A stretch of 60,000 nucleotides of DNA. It comes from Liolophura sinensis. Its lineage: Eukaryota > Mollusca > Polyplacophora > Chitonida > Chitonidae. The stretch lies in assembly GCF_032854445.1 (NCBI RefSeq), contig NC_088300.1:18049570-18109569 (forward strand). Direction: 5' to 3'. Below are positions 22,135 to 34,038 of the stretch, piece by piece (the first letter of the stretch is position 1; each line of letters opens with the position of its first letter). A program made the translations under genes and the position numbers. Below the pieces are notes generated by a model, which made no database searches, had not been told where the DNA came from, and was given only the letters and a program-made list of their open reading frames with translations.

Positions 22135-23010
22135 CAGACCTAGTAAGACAAATCATGGCTTAACCAGGCAAATCATGACTGAATCAGATAAATCATGGCT
22201 AAATCGGATAAATCACGGATCAGTCAGATAAATCATGGCTCAATCGGATAAGTCATGGCTCAGTCAGATAAATCATGGCTCAGTCGAATAAGTCACGGCC
22301 TAAGCAGACAAATCATGGCTCAGTGGAATAAATCATGGCCCAATCGGACAAATCACGGCTCAGTCAGATAAATCACGGCCCAATCAGATAAATCACGGCT
22401 CAGTTGGATAAATCATGGCTCAATCGGATAAATCATGGCTCAATCGGATAAATCATGGCCTAAGCACACAAATCATGGCCTAAGCACAAAAATCATGACC
22501 TAATCAGAGAAAATGGCATAATCAGAGAAATCAAGTCTTGGCTCAATCAAATAAACCATAGATCAGTCAGATAAATCATTGCCTAATCAGACAAAACATG
22601 GCCAAAACATGGCCTAATAGTACAAATCGTGACACAATCAGATAAACTATGACCTAATGAGAAAATCGTAGTTCAGTCAGATAAATCATGTCTTAATTGG
22701 ACAAATAATGGCACAATCAGAAAAAATGTCATAATGAGAAAATTGCCAGGATGAGACAAATCGTAGTTATCGTCATAAAGATCATGGTACAATCAGATAA
22801 ATCATGGCGTAATTACACAAAAATGGGACAATCAGATAAACCATTCCCTAATCAAACAAACCATGGATAGGCCAGATAAGTCATGGCTAAGTCAGATAAA
22901 TCATGGCCGGAATAAACAAATCATAGGCGAGTTAGATAAATCCTGGTCTTAATCAGAAAAAAAAATGACTCATTTAGATAAATCATGACCTAATCAAACA
23001 AAAAGATCAC
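22135..23010. repeat. 20-bp minisatellite, about 43 units
   Basis: The unit is AATCATGGCTCAATCGGATA. Units are most alike between 22140 and 22480 and become progressively degenerate and length-variable towards 23000. Confidence 0.93.
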
Positions 23011-24028
23011 CAATGCGGACATAACGAATACTGGATTATTAAATATGAAAGTTGATAGCTTTTTTTGTAACATTCTGTATACGTGTACAACAACACCATT
23101 TTATCGTGTTACGACTCTGTTCTAATGTTCTTCCGCCTTTCCCAATAAACTATGGTCATGCTGTAGGCCCTTGTAATTCAAACATTGTTAAAATATCATT
23201 AGTAGTCCTGGAAAACATGGAAATAAATTATTAAACATGGAAAGAGACATTTTCCGTACCAAACAGTGCGGTCAAGCTGAAATCCTGATAAATGCATCAT
23301 TCAGACGAGAGACCTATACATCGATCCGTCACTGGGGGGAGGTTGTCTCTTTGAAGTTGTCGCTGAGGGAACTCTGTGATATGGAACAAAAGCATAATAC
23401 ATCCATTTCACCAAAGCTCTTCCGGTTGATTAGTACTTTGCTCAGTCGGGTGAAAAATTGAAAGAGGTGATTGCAATATACAATAACAAAGAAAACAGTA
23501 TTTACTAATTGTAACTCCTACTCGTACAGCTGTTTTATCATTTAGAGACAATTCAGTTTATTTATATGTCTACTCTTTGGTCGACTTTTCCCTGTAGTAA
23601 TGATGTACAGTAGGTTATTAGTAGCTCATTAGCTCTGCTTTCACCTCCTACACCTTTACATTTCAGATATGAGTCGAGGGATTAGTCTGCGGTTTCGTTT
23701 CGGTCCAGTTGTTTAAACTAATGGTAATCTGATGATTAGCTTATGACATGACGTAAAGTTAATCCGCTCAAATCTATATAATAGATATTTTAACATACGT
23801 TGTACCAAATCTGTACACCAAAAAGGATGACATTGAGATGAAATCGTGATCTGAAACATTTTAACAGCCACGATGGCGAAATAAATTTATATAAGCCCTA
23901 TGCTTGTTTATCTTGGGAGTTTCATAGGTCGCATAAATCTATGCCAAAGGCTCCGTTATCAATCATATGGGAGTCATCGTGGTAGGCATCTTTTGAGTGC
24001 AACGATGAAAAGTGCATTTAAGAGAATT

Positions 24029-24030
<2 letters not shown>
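23010..24030. other. No gene seen
   Basis: Intronic on the minus-strand gene model. Short frames only. Confidence 0.5.
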
Positions 24031-24060
<30 letters not shown>

Positions 24061-24083
24061 TGTATGTATGTATGTATGTATGT
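24030..24083. repeat. (TATG)n microsatellite
   Basis: About 13 TATG units next to the SINE-like copy at 24090. Confidence 0.95.
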
Positions 24084-24089
24084 GGTCAT

Positions 24090-24405
24090 GTATGCTTGGA
24101 GTTTTACGTCGTCCGTAACAATTTTTCAGTGATATGACAACGAGGAGTCGTTAGATGTGTGTGTATGTATACATTGCGTCTTTTTTATCACATGGCGAAA
24201 CCATGCCGCCAAAGTGCTGCCGCCATTGAAGTTTCATGCCGAAGGCGCCATACATGACACTCCACCCAGTCACATTATACTAACACAGGGCCAGCCAGTC
24301 CTGTTTTCTTGCTCTAACCGCTCAGCGATAAGGGGCAAGCAACGCAACAGCGAGTAAGACAAGAAGTCTTTGACATGACCCGTCCCGGAGGAGAATTTAT
24401 AATGT
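24090..24405 (-). mobile_element. Second SINE family, head-truncated copy
   Basis: It is similar to 18590-18940 across GTTTTACGTCG, CAACGAGGAGTCGTTAG, CGCCAAAGTGCTGCCGCC and CCAGCCAGTCCTGTTTTC. The tRNA-like end is missing past GACCCGTCCCGG. It abuts a (TATG)n run at its other end. Confidence 0.55.
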
Positions 24406-24409
24406 TGCC

Positions 24410-25830
24410 TGACATACTTGATCGTAGGTTAACACCATGAATTTTCATAGGTCATATATACGTTTGCACAGAGGTCCAGAAGTGATCAACTGCTGATGAT
24501 CATTAAAGAAGTCAGTATCTTAGACCCCGTTGGCACCTGCTTGCTATACAGGGCTGGTTGGATTACATTGATAGAAAGCTGTCAGAATTGGTGAGGGGTG
24601 GAGGAGGAAGAAGAATACACATACCATCAGTTTTGTTTTGTTTTTGTTTTGTTTTGTTTTGTTTTTTTTTTTTGTTTGTTTTTTTTTTTTTTGTTTTTTT
24701 TATTGCAAATACAATATTTGATTTGAATCTTGCTTAACGCCACATTAAAAAATTTGTCTCATTAAGGATGGTGGTCTGTTTTGTGCACATACAATAAGAT
24801 GTAGCAACAAAAGGACTATATTCTTCAAGTCTCTTATTGACGATTTCATGATTAACTATATTAACACATCTTGTATACTTATATTTAGCAAGTATAAAAC
24901 ATTAAAACCAGCAGTAAAATGAAGATGGGACGTTTTAACAGTTGCCGCATCCTTAATGCTAATCTGTAAATGAGCGCATGTGTGGCCTAACTAACCACTC
25001 TATAGGAAGTGATGTAATGTCATTCTCTGTCACTGTATTCAATATCAAACACATCGGATAAGCAAAAAACAATTGTGGATAACAAAGCACAGAAGCATGA
25101 AAGACACCAGATCCCAGAGAATGCAAACATACAGGGGGAAAAGAGACATCAGGTTCTCCACGGTCTAATCCATTGCACATCCGTACAACAGTTATACTGT
25201 GTAAACATAGATATGGAAAAGACATAAGTAAGTATTTTACCAGAGTATTATACTATTCGACAACAAGCCGGTTTCTGCTTCGCGAAAACTGTGTCTTCAT
25301 GAAATGAGTAATACACTCACAACCTTATTTTAAATAACTACACCATGTCGTATATGTCGGCGACAATGTCTTGATTGATGCTTTTATTTATATGTGAGTA
25401 AGTTGGCAACGCTCATCACTTGCCCAAAAATTCAGTGATAGCTCAATACAGTGCTGGCTGTTTCCCGTTTTGAGAATGTGCATTTTGAGCGCTTTTTGAT
25501 TTACTTTCATTTACTTGGAGCATTGGACAAACGAAAGAATGAATGATTATGGCTCCGACATTTCTGCAACCATATCGTTGGAAACTTTAGATACATGAGT
25601 TCCATCATGCAGCGATAACCCACTAGCACAATGGTTGATCCCAGAATTTTCAAGCACCCAAAATTTTATCTCCTTTATCTCGCTTGTGATATGCTTTCGT
25701 CTTGGAATGAGGCATCATACGTGTTTTACACAGGGACATTATCAGTCATAGTTGTAACTTTAATCTGGCTTCATTTACTCAGTTTTTACGACAGTAAGGC
25801 TAAATCGTAATTTTGCAGCTTTTTCTATTT
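24410..25830. other. No gene seen
   Basis: Intronic on the model, AT-rich. Confidence 0.5.
24632..24710. repeat. T/G low-complexity run
   Basis: A run of (TTTTG)n and poly-T. Confidence 0.9.
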
Positions 25831-25834
25831 TCAG

Positions 25835-26100
25835 ACCTCCATGTAGCCTTCCAATTTTCAGACTTCCCTTTGTGTTTCCCATCTTTCAGGCCTCGACTAA
25901 GCGTTGTCAACTTTCAGGCTTTCATTTAACCCTGCCAACTTTCAAACCTCCATTTAGCGATTCCAACTTTTAACCTCCATACCTCCATTTAGCTCTCCCA
26001 AATACGGCGTTGCCAATTTTCAGACCTCCATTTCGCATTACCAACTTTCAGACCTGCATTCAGCTTTGTCAATTTTTCCGACATCCCTTTGGCTTTCCCC
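25835..26100. repeat. Degenerate minisatellite, about 28-bp units
   Basis: Units like CAGACCTCCATTTAGC followed by a CCAACTTT word are repeated about nine times with many changes. No frame runs through it. Confidence 0.75.
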
Positions 26101-26535
26101 ATAAACCCTCTCTTTCCTCAACACCGGAATAGCAGCATTTGTCATGTTTAGATATATTCCATATTTTCTCACTAAAGATGTCGCATGGCGTTTGATGAGC
26201 ACAGAGCGCAATTAACACGCACAATATGTAGAAACCTCCATTTTGTGATATACGTGCATGTTACTTGTTCAAGATATAGACACCGCCGTTTTGTGATGTT
26301 CATGCTTATGACATGTACAAAAAATGTGTGGTGTTCGTCGCGTGGAGCACCACACGGAGCAACGAAGAGCTTAGATAAACATCAAAGCCAGTTCACAAGT
26401 AACCCAATGCTTGTTTTTCTTTTCCCAAGAATTTGAGATAAATATTTTTTGTGCTGATTTATGGGAGGCCAATGCTGATCTTATGAAGGGCTAATGCCCT
26501 ATACTTAAGCTATTGACGTTTCTGAATTGTAAACC

Positions 26536-26611
26536 GGTGTTGTTGTTTTTAATGAAACGGTAGTGAGCAATCCGTTACTAGACCGTTTTACAGCATTAAA
26601 CAACAAACACC
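26536..26611. repeat. Imperfect inverted repeat
   Basis: GGTGTTGTTGTTTTTAAT is matched by ATTAAACAACAAACACC, with ACGGTAGT and CCGTTTTAC words inside. A small foldback of about 76 bp. Confidence 0.55.
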
Positions 26612-26990
26612 CCTTAAACAACACTATCGAATTTCACAAATATGTAACTGCAGACATGCTGTGTGTGAACACCGCTATTCGAATTTCTTGCGGTACATTT
26701 CAACCATTAAAACGGTAAACGGTAACAAATCTAACTTTTTCCCGAAAAAATTAGCAAACGTCATATTCAACCAGCTATTTTGGCCAGCTTTAGCCAGTTG
26801 GTAATCGGAATGCCCATTTCGCGGTAAGGCTGCGTCAGTCAGGAATGTTATGTAAGATGTGTTCAGATGGTCACTCAGTTTTGGTCAGGTGTGCTTATAT
26901 AATGTCAGGCTGTGCTCAGATGGTGCCAAGTGGTTTCACTCAGGTATGTTCAGGTGTGCTCATATAATGTTAGGGTGTGTTCAGGTAGTG

Positions 26991-27066
26991 CCATGTGATG
27001 TTACTTAGGCTTATTTAGGTGTGCTCATATGAGCACACCTGAAGAAGTCTGAGTAACATCACATGG
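26991..27066. repeat. 76-bp palindrome, no spacer
   Basis: The arms meet at TGTGCTCAT|ATGAGCACA (centre 27028/27029). The 38-base arms start CCATGTGATGTTACT and end AGTAACATCACATGG, with about five mismatches. Confidence 0.9.
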
Positions 27067-27141
27067 TGGTTCAGGTGGTGCCAAATGATGTTAGGTTTGT
27101 TCAGGTGTGCTCATATAATGTCAGGTTGTGTTCAGGTAGTG

Positions 27142-27217
27142 CCATGTGATGTTACTCAGGCTTATTTAGGTGTGCTCATATGAGCACACCTGAAGAAGTC
27201 TGAGTAACATCACATGG
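27142..27217. repeat. Second 76-bp palindrome, no spacer
   Basis: Almost identical to 26991-27066, 151 bp further on (centre 27179/27180), so a unit carrying an inversion was itself duplicated in tandem. Confidence 0.9.
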
Positions 27218-28384
27218 TGGTTCAGGTGGTGCCAAACGATGTTAGGTTTGTTCAGGTGTGCTCATATAATGTCAGGTTGTGTTCAGGTAGTGCCATGTGA
27301 TGTTACTCAGGCTTCTTCAGGTGTGCTCATATGATGTCAGGCTGCGTTCAGGTGGTGCCATGTGATGTCACTCGGACTTGCTCAAGTTGTACAGGTGGTA
27401 AGTAGAGATTTCAGTTAAGTGTGTTCATATAGTGTCAGATTGTGCTCAGGTGGTGCCAAGTGATGTCACTCAGGTGTGTTCAGGTGCGCTCATATATTGC
27501 CAGGCTGTACACAGATGGTGCCAGTTGATGTTAGTCAGGTGTGGTCAGGTGTGCTCATGTAATGTCAGGCTGTGCACAGGTGGTGAGCACTGATGTCAGT
27601 CTATTATGTTCATATACTGTCTGTCTGTGCTCAGATGGTACCATGGGATGTCATGCAGGTGTGCTTAGGTGTGTTCAGATAGTGTCATTATCTGTTTAGG
27701 TGGTGCCAGGTAATGTCACTCAGGTGTGCTCGGGTGTGTCCATATAGTATCAGGGTGTGTCCAAATTGTGTCAAGTGGTGATAGATAATGCCAGATGAGG
27801 TGACGTAATATCACTCAGCCAGGCTGTGCGCAGATGGTGTAATCTAGTGATGCTAGGTGTGTTCAGACAGTGTTACATCACTCAGGTGTAATCTAGTGAC
27901 GTTAGGTGTGTTCAGACTTTATTACGTCACTCGGTGTAATCTAGTGATGCTAGGTGTGTTCGGACAGTGTTACGTCACTCATGTATGGTAAACAGTACTA
28001 CGGCGATGTTAGGTGTTTTTAGACAGTGTTACGTCACTCAGGTGTAATCTAGTGATGTTAGGTGTTCAGACAGTGTTACGTCACTCGGGTGTAATCTAGT
28101 GATGTTAGGTGTGTTTAGATAATGTTACGCCACTCAGGTGTAGCCTGGTGATGTTAGGTGTGTTCAGATAGTGTTATGTCACTCAGGTGTTGCCAGGTTA
28201 TATTACGTCAGTCAGCTGTGTGCACGTGTTGTTATAGATGGCCAGATGGTACCAGATAGTGTCATATTATACCAGGTGTTCTCACACCTCCATCACACCT
28301 GGATGTCATACCGGAACAACACCTTTACCATCTGATAACCGCTATTTTCCTGAAATATCCCGATAGTCTATATCATACTCTTAC

Positions 28385-28550
28385 AAGAAGTTCCTCTGCT
28401 TGGAATTCCTCGTTATCGGGAAAAGGTCTAGTCGGTTTATTTTCCCGGTCGTTTCCTCTAAGATTTATGTTTAGTAAAGCTGTATACAAACTAGCAGACA
28501 GAAGTAAGATGTAGGCATACCACCTGCTGCAGGCTGGTGCTGTGCTGGGG
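28385..28550 (-). CDS. Exon encoding the membrane-spanning segment and stem of the ChtBD2-like protein
   Basis: The donor on the minus strand is CTTCTT|GTAAGAG. The acceptor is one of several CAG sites (CTCACCCCAG|C at 28551 is the most pyrimidine-rich; later ones to about 28527 keep the same phase). The exon enters in phase 2 and leaves in phase 0. It encodes SRWY, a hydrophobic stretch AYILLLSASLYTALLNI and a charged stem (NDRENKPTRPFPDNEEF). Basic residues sit ahead of the segment, so it could be a type II anchor with the chitin-binding domain outside; an uncleaved or cleaved signal peptide is the alternative. The phase fits the exons on either side. Confidence 0.4.
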
Positions 28551-28559
28551 CTGGGGTGA

Positions 28560-30990
28560 GCGAGTATAAGAGATGCCCTGCAATATACAGTACTCCCTGT
28601 GATATCTAGCCCACAAACTGTATACCGCAATATCGTAAAATCTCCCCTTCCACACCCATCCTACAACAACTCATGCCGCACTTCACTCTACAGTAACACA
28701 GAGATATGATGCTACCTGTCGTGCTATCTTCGCCCAGGTACAGTATCAGGTCCTCATCCCCGCCGACAAAAATGTGAAAATCGCTACTGGCGTATGCTCA
28801 AAATGGTTTTCCGCCCCTAGTTCATTCCAACATTCTGGCTTGACAGTCCGGCCACATCTGTATTCGAGTTTGAAAACGATGCTAACGAAATTTGCATGAG
28901 TGTGACTACTATTCCCGCTAGAACTTCGCGTCTCAGACATTTCTCACGGTATGATTAATATTTGATAGATGACTTCTAAGGACATTTTCCCTTAATGGCT
29001 AATAACTTGTAACTAATATCTATAAAATACTACCTGTACAACATAAAGAGTAAAACCAGAGTAGTACTGAGAGTACGATAGTTGGCAAATGGTCACACGT
29101 ATTACCGGTGATATCCAACCTCGTGTCATTTCAGTTTTCCTCAGTCTGTGTTGTATTCTAACTATTAAGGGAAGGAGCAACGTACACGCCCAAGCATCAT
29201 GGCTTGAGCAGAAAAAAAACAACAAAATGCAGTGATGTTAAGTTGCAGGACCACATTTCACTCATTCATACATTTATTTATAATGGCTCCATTGGAATCA
29301 GACTGAAGAACGTTTTACTAATACCAGAGTAGTAAGTTTCAAGGGTGAAAGAAGCCGGAGTTCCAGGGCTAAGCCACCAAACTTTGGCAAGTAGCTTCCA
29401 AGCTTTTCCACGTATGACACACACCATGCTAAAGGAAGACAATCTACAAACTCTCAGCACTTAATGATGAATAATAACTTGCAGCCACAGATTTAAGCCC
29501 AAAAATGGAACAGCTGTAGTTCATATACAGCCTGTGATCAAGGGCTAGGGAAATTCCATTCGACAGTTTTATGTAAGTAACCATTACATAAACTCTAATG
29601 TCTTTTCAGAATCTGCATTTCCGATGCCGTAAATATACATATACATATAATGTATATATATACATTCCTTGAAAGTTCTTAACCCTTGGGTGCTCTTTAT
29701 CTTTACCCAGGCCCCTAGCCTGGAGAGGATAAGACACGTACACTGTTGATCTGGGTGATTTACAACAAACATTTCAAGACGTTGGTTAAGTGAGACGGAG
29801 ACGCAGAGTAAAACTGCACGTGCAACACTTAATGACTGACATCGGGCGGCCATCTGATGTCAGTAATCTACAGCTGACCGTTAGTATCACAGTCAACGTC
29901 TGGCCGCCGACACTGGCAGCCATGTGGAAGGAGCGGCCCACTTCTTTGATCGCACATGCTGAGGCAGGCTGCTACCATCCACTAAGTCGGCCAATATAAT
30001 GTATACAAGATGGTGCCACCTGATATTACAAGAAATTAAATGTACAAGATATGTAAGCTACACACTGACCTCAACAGACTATTGTTTGAGATTTATCTGG
30101 ACTTGACAGATGCCTGTGACCGCTGCCGTCACCTCCCACATCACTTCAGGATTAACACCTTATCTACAGGGGAAGAAAACTATTTAAAAAAATGAAGTAA
30201 GCTACACTACGAAGACCACTACTGTACCTGAAAAATACTTTTACATTTTCTTTTAGATTTTTATTTCACTTAATCGAATGCAGTCAAATACATTGATTTA
30301 AGGTGTGGTTTGTGGCCAATATTAATAAACTATGTCGCCAAATGACTTCACATGACGTCACACCCGCTTTTCTTTGTCTCTGAAGTTGGTATTTAATGTC
30401 AGATTTTCTCTTTCATGAACAAGCTCACATTACTGAGTGAAGTAAAACAAGAATTTTGTTCAGGCTTTCTTCAGGCGTAGAAAAAACTGCGTGTGACGTC
30501 ACTTTCATTTTCATGTGGTCTATTTCTTTAAAAAAAAAATGATTTGCTGCAGATGTTACAGCACAAATGATTTTTTCACTTGGTTTGCAATTCGATCTGA
30601 AATTTAGAGATTTTTATTATCAATCGATCCTGGCTACTATCACGTAGCCATAGAAATAATCACCACAAATACACCATTTCTAGTCCAGAAACGCAGTTAT
30701 TACCATCATAAATTTGTCACATGCCATTATACCCTGATTTAATGCCATAAGAAACATCATCATTGTCGTGGTTTTACATTTACTTGATCGAGTATTAAGC
30801 CACTGTCACATTATATAACCTTCTTGTATGATTCACTCTGGTCTAGTATAAAATCCAGGGTGTTCACTGTTCGTAAACTCACTAGATCCAATCCAAAAGA
30901 CTTCAGAATAAACAGACAACATACAGACAAGCTGTGAGCATATGGCGATCAGTGACCACATGTACCGTGAATAGACATACGTATGTGCAC
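28560..30990. other. Intron of the ChtBD2-like gene model, no confirmed exon
   Basis: A minus-strand stretch near 28717-28785 (FVGGDEDLILYLGEDSTTG, donor ACAG|GTAGCA) reads like protein, but its phase does not fit and the acceptor is weak. Confidence 0.35.
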
Positions 30991-30999
30991 AGCAGACAT

Positions 31000-31260
31000 A
31001 CATACATGTATCCATAAATATGCATACATGTATCCGTGAACATAATAGATGTATCCGTAAACATACATACATGTATCCGTAAACATACATACATGTATCC
31101 GTAAACATAATACATCTGTCCGTAAACATAGTTTCATGTATCCGTAAATATACATGCATGTGCCCGTAAACATAGGCATCCATAAACATGCATACATGTA
31201 TCCGTAAACATACATACATGTATCGTTAACATCCATACATGTATCCGGAAACATCCATAC
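31000..31260. repeat. 24-bp minisatellite
   Basis: The unit is ACATACATGTATCCGTAAAC with about four variable bases, around ten copies. Since 24 is a multiple of three, it generates long repetitive frames on the minus strand (VCLRIH-type). These have no gene context and are rejected as genes. Confidence 0.92.
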
Positions 31261-31394
31261 ATGAAGTGTGCAGTGAACAGTCCTACATGTAGGCCTATTA
31301 TGAATACTATATAATCTCGTACATATTCTCTCTGAATAGCCTCAGGCACATTTGGGCATAGTTAACATGGACACTCATCGTTAACATAGACACA

Positions 31395-32030
31395 TGTATA
31401 CTGTGAACAGACATACATGCATGTAACACTACTAGTATGTGCTGTGAACAGACATACATGCATGTAACACTACTAGCATGTGCTGTGAACAGACATACAT
31501 GCATGTAGCACTACTAGCATTTACTGTGAACAGACATACATGCATGTAACACTACTAGCATGTGCTGTGAACAGACATACATGCATGTAGCACTACTAGC
31601 ATGGGCTGTGAACAGACATACATGCATGTAACACTACTAGCATGTGCTGTGAACAGACATACATGCATGTAACACTACTAGCATTTACTGTGAACAGACA
31701 TACATGCATGTAACACTACTAGCATGTGCTGTGAACAGACATACATGCATGTAACACTACTAGCATGTGCTGTGAACAGACATACATGCATGTAGCACTA
31801 CTAGCATTTACTGTGAACAGACATACATGCATGTAACACTACTAGCATGTGCTGTGAACAGACATACATGCATGTAGCACTACTAGCATGGGCTGTGAAC
31901 AGACATATATGCATGTAGCACTACTAGCATGGGCTGTGAACAGACATATATGCCTGTAGCACTACTAGCATGTGCTGTGAACAGACATGTATGCATGTAG
32001 CACTACTAGCATGTGCTGTGAACATACAGA
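31395..32030. repeat. 41-bp minisatellite, about 15 units
   Basis: The unit is GTGAACAGACATACATGCAT followed by GTAACACTACTAGCATGTGCT. Two unit types (GTAACACT and GTAGCACT) alternate irregularly. Confidence 0.95.
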
Positions 32031-32034
32031 AATG

Positions 32035-33170
32035 TGCTTGAACAGTCACAGCTATTAAACAACACTTTAAAAATACACGTGCAGTCAACAGATAAACGTT
32101 AGACATAAATGTGCCTTGCATGGTTAGAGCAAATACTATGTATATAAACCCATATTTACAGATTTGTCAATATATTTCTGAACGCAAGATGTTTACATGA
32201 CAAAGTTAAACTAGAGTTTTAACCGGAAAGTTATTTGTTTAGTTCGCATGTAAATATGTGCCTCGTCGTTGTCTGAAATAAATTATTACTATTACGATTA
32301 TTATTATTATTAGTAGCAGTAGTAGTAGTATTACATGGAAGCCGCAAATTCAGAGAAATGTTCCGTTTCATACGTATTAGAACATGCAAGCCTAAGGACA
32401 GCTAGCCACGGGAAATAAGATAGCCACCGAGGAAAATGTCAACACAATTGTTATTGGTGACATTTGGCTATAATTGACCAAATAATGACATCTGTGTCAA
32501 CCGCAGTTATTTCGCAAATCTATTGTATCGAAATAACACATTGTTATGTAGCGCACAGCAGAAGAGCAGAGATTTCGTTATCCAAACAGTTAGATCTCCG
32601 CATATAACAAACCATGTCTGCAGCCTTACTTGGATAACAATTTATGTGTTTACGGATGAAAAAAAAACTATGAGATATTTATGAATGACGCGCCAAGCCA
32701 AGGAAAACTTTCCCACATAAAAACGCTGAGCTTATATGCAGCAGTGGTAAGACTCCAGCAAACAACCATATTTATGAATGACTTGCTGGCTCGAGCGTCT
32801 CGCTGTTACTCAGTTCATTAGCACGAGCCTTTATTTTATTCTGACTATCCATGCAAATGCTTAAATGATAGCAACCTAAAAACCCTCAAACACAATGGAT
32901 TGAGCAAAACGGTATAAAAAAAGCCTGACTTGCTAAGCACAATTTGTTGGACTATCACTTATCTACACTGGTGTTATCACATTTAAATCGCAGTAACACG
33001 AAAACAATGCAAAGGGGCCAAATCTCGGAGGCTTGGTGCGCAAGCAATTTCCTGATTTATACATCCGTACAATAGTAGATCCCACTGAAGTAAAGCTGTA
33101 CCCTTGATAAGCCGACACATGTCATGTCCACTAAGACAGCAGTAAATGCACAGCAGATAACTACTTATTC
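32035..33170. other. No gene seen
   Basis: Contains ATTTATGAATGAC twice (about 32676 and 32770) and an octamer-like ATGCAAAT near 32853. Possible regulatory sequence, not provable here. Confidence 0.4.
32280..32332. repeat. (ATT)n/(AGT)n microsatellite
   Basis: Trinucleotide run ATTATTATTATTAGTAGCAGTA. Confidence 0.85.
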
Positions 33171-33178
33171 GGTCTTAC

Positions 33179-33240
33179 CTGCCGGGCTGTATTAAGATAA
33201 GAGCATTCTTCAGTAGCAATTGTGTCACGGATTGGAACAT
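33179..33240 (-). CDS. Candidate first coding exon of the ChtBD2-like protein
   Basis: On the minus strand an ATG at 33240 opens 20 codons (MFQSVTQLLLKNALILIQPG) and ends with CCCGGCAG|GTAAGACC, a strong donor leaving phase 2, which the exon at 28385-28550 requires. The sequence upstream to about 33400 could be the 5-prime UTR. It holds a 34-codon upstream frame from an ATG near 33350 that ends at a TAG just before the proposed start. With this start the protein would be about 142 residues. The donor is convincing; the coding nature of this exon is less so. Confidence 0.33.
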
Positions 33241-33428
33241 GTTCAAACTAGCGTACCGGAGTTGAGTTTACAGTCGCTGAACACGTACTGATCGGATCTT
33301 CCAGGACTCCAGAAGCCGGCTGTACACGTGAAAACTCACAGTTACTAATCATCAGTTCGTGAACAGTAGGTTGCTTAGAGGTGATCCTGCTCGCCAAGCA
33401 GACCCTCAAGCAAACCAACATTTACTAG

Positions 33429-33593
33429 ATGGCGTCATCCTCTGCAATTAGAGCAGTCATTAATCCACATCAGAATTTCCTCTTGTTGCTGTTGCTACAG
33501 GTCCCTTATGTTAAATGTAAAGTTCAACAACAAAACACAGGAATTTGCGCTGTGCTTTTCTCCCATTTACTTGAAAATAACAAAAAATGTTAG
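33429..33593 (+). other. Short frame with signal-peptide-like start
   Basis: An ATG directly after an in-frame TAG opens 54 codons. Residues 17-23 are F followed by six leucines, ahead of QVPYVKC, which resembles a signal peptide. A CAG|GTCCCT site falls in the middle. It lies head to head with the proposed first exon of the minus-strand ChtBD2-like gene. The leucine run comes from a TTG/CTG-rich stretch and may be accidental. Confidence 0.13.
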
Positions 33594-34038
33594 TGTATCA
33601 CATTGATGTAGGATTATACACATTCTCTGAATAATGAAATGCGATTGATAAATGCATGTGTTCACAGTCCTGAAAGCCAGGTATTGAAAGTTATCTATCC
33701 TCAGGAAGGCTGACTGCCTTAACTTCACCTGTGACGATGCTGAGAAAGTGTTCGCAAATAATGGACACAAATATCAGATGATATAAGATGCAGTCAGAGA
33801 ACGTCTTCGTCAACTGGGTGAAGTGGTTAGCTGATCCTTAATAGGTGAGATACATGTATGTGAGTCTATGAGACTGATTAAAAAATGAAAATTACTTTTA
33901 AATTGCATGGATAAAACTTTTTTGTGTGCGAGAATGAGACAGTATGATGGTGAAAACTCTGATTTTGAAGGAGAATATTTAAAGTTTGGTGGCCCAAATC
34001 TTATCTTGATTAAGAATATATGATTTTATTTTTTTTTC

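Larger units (their letters stand above)
26865..28290. repeat. Compound minisatellite, about 50-75-bp units, with palindromes
   Basis: Repeats of GTGCTCATATAATGTCAGG, CAGGTGGTGCCAAGTGATGT and CACTCAGGTGTGTTCAGGTG fill 26865-27830. A related about 50-bp unit (GTAATCTAGTGATGTTAGGT, then GTGTTCAGACAGTGTTACGTC) fills 27830-28200. Two 76-bp palindromes lie within it. Confidence 0.9.

Noticed and set aside
28717-28785. Minus-strand exon reading FVGGDEDLILYLGEDSTTG
   Set aside because: Protein-like, but its donor leaves phase 1 while the following exon at 28385-28550 needs phase 2, and its acceptor is poor. Kept only as a note.
30833-31349. 128-codon and related minus-strand frames with a repeated VCLRIH/YGYMY pattern
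   Set aside because: They are translations of the 24-bp repeat in several frames at once. No start context or splice sites.
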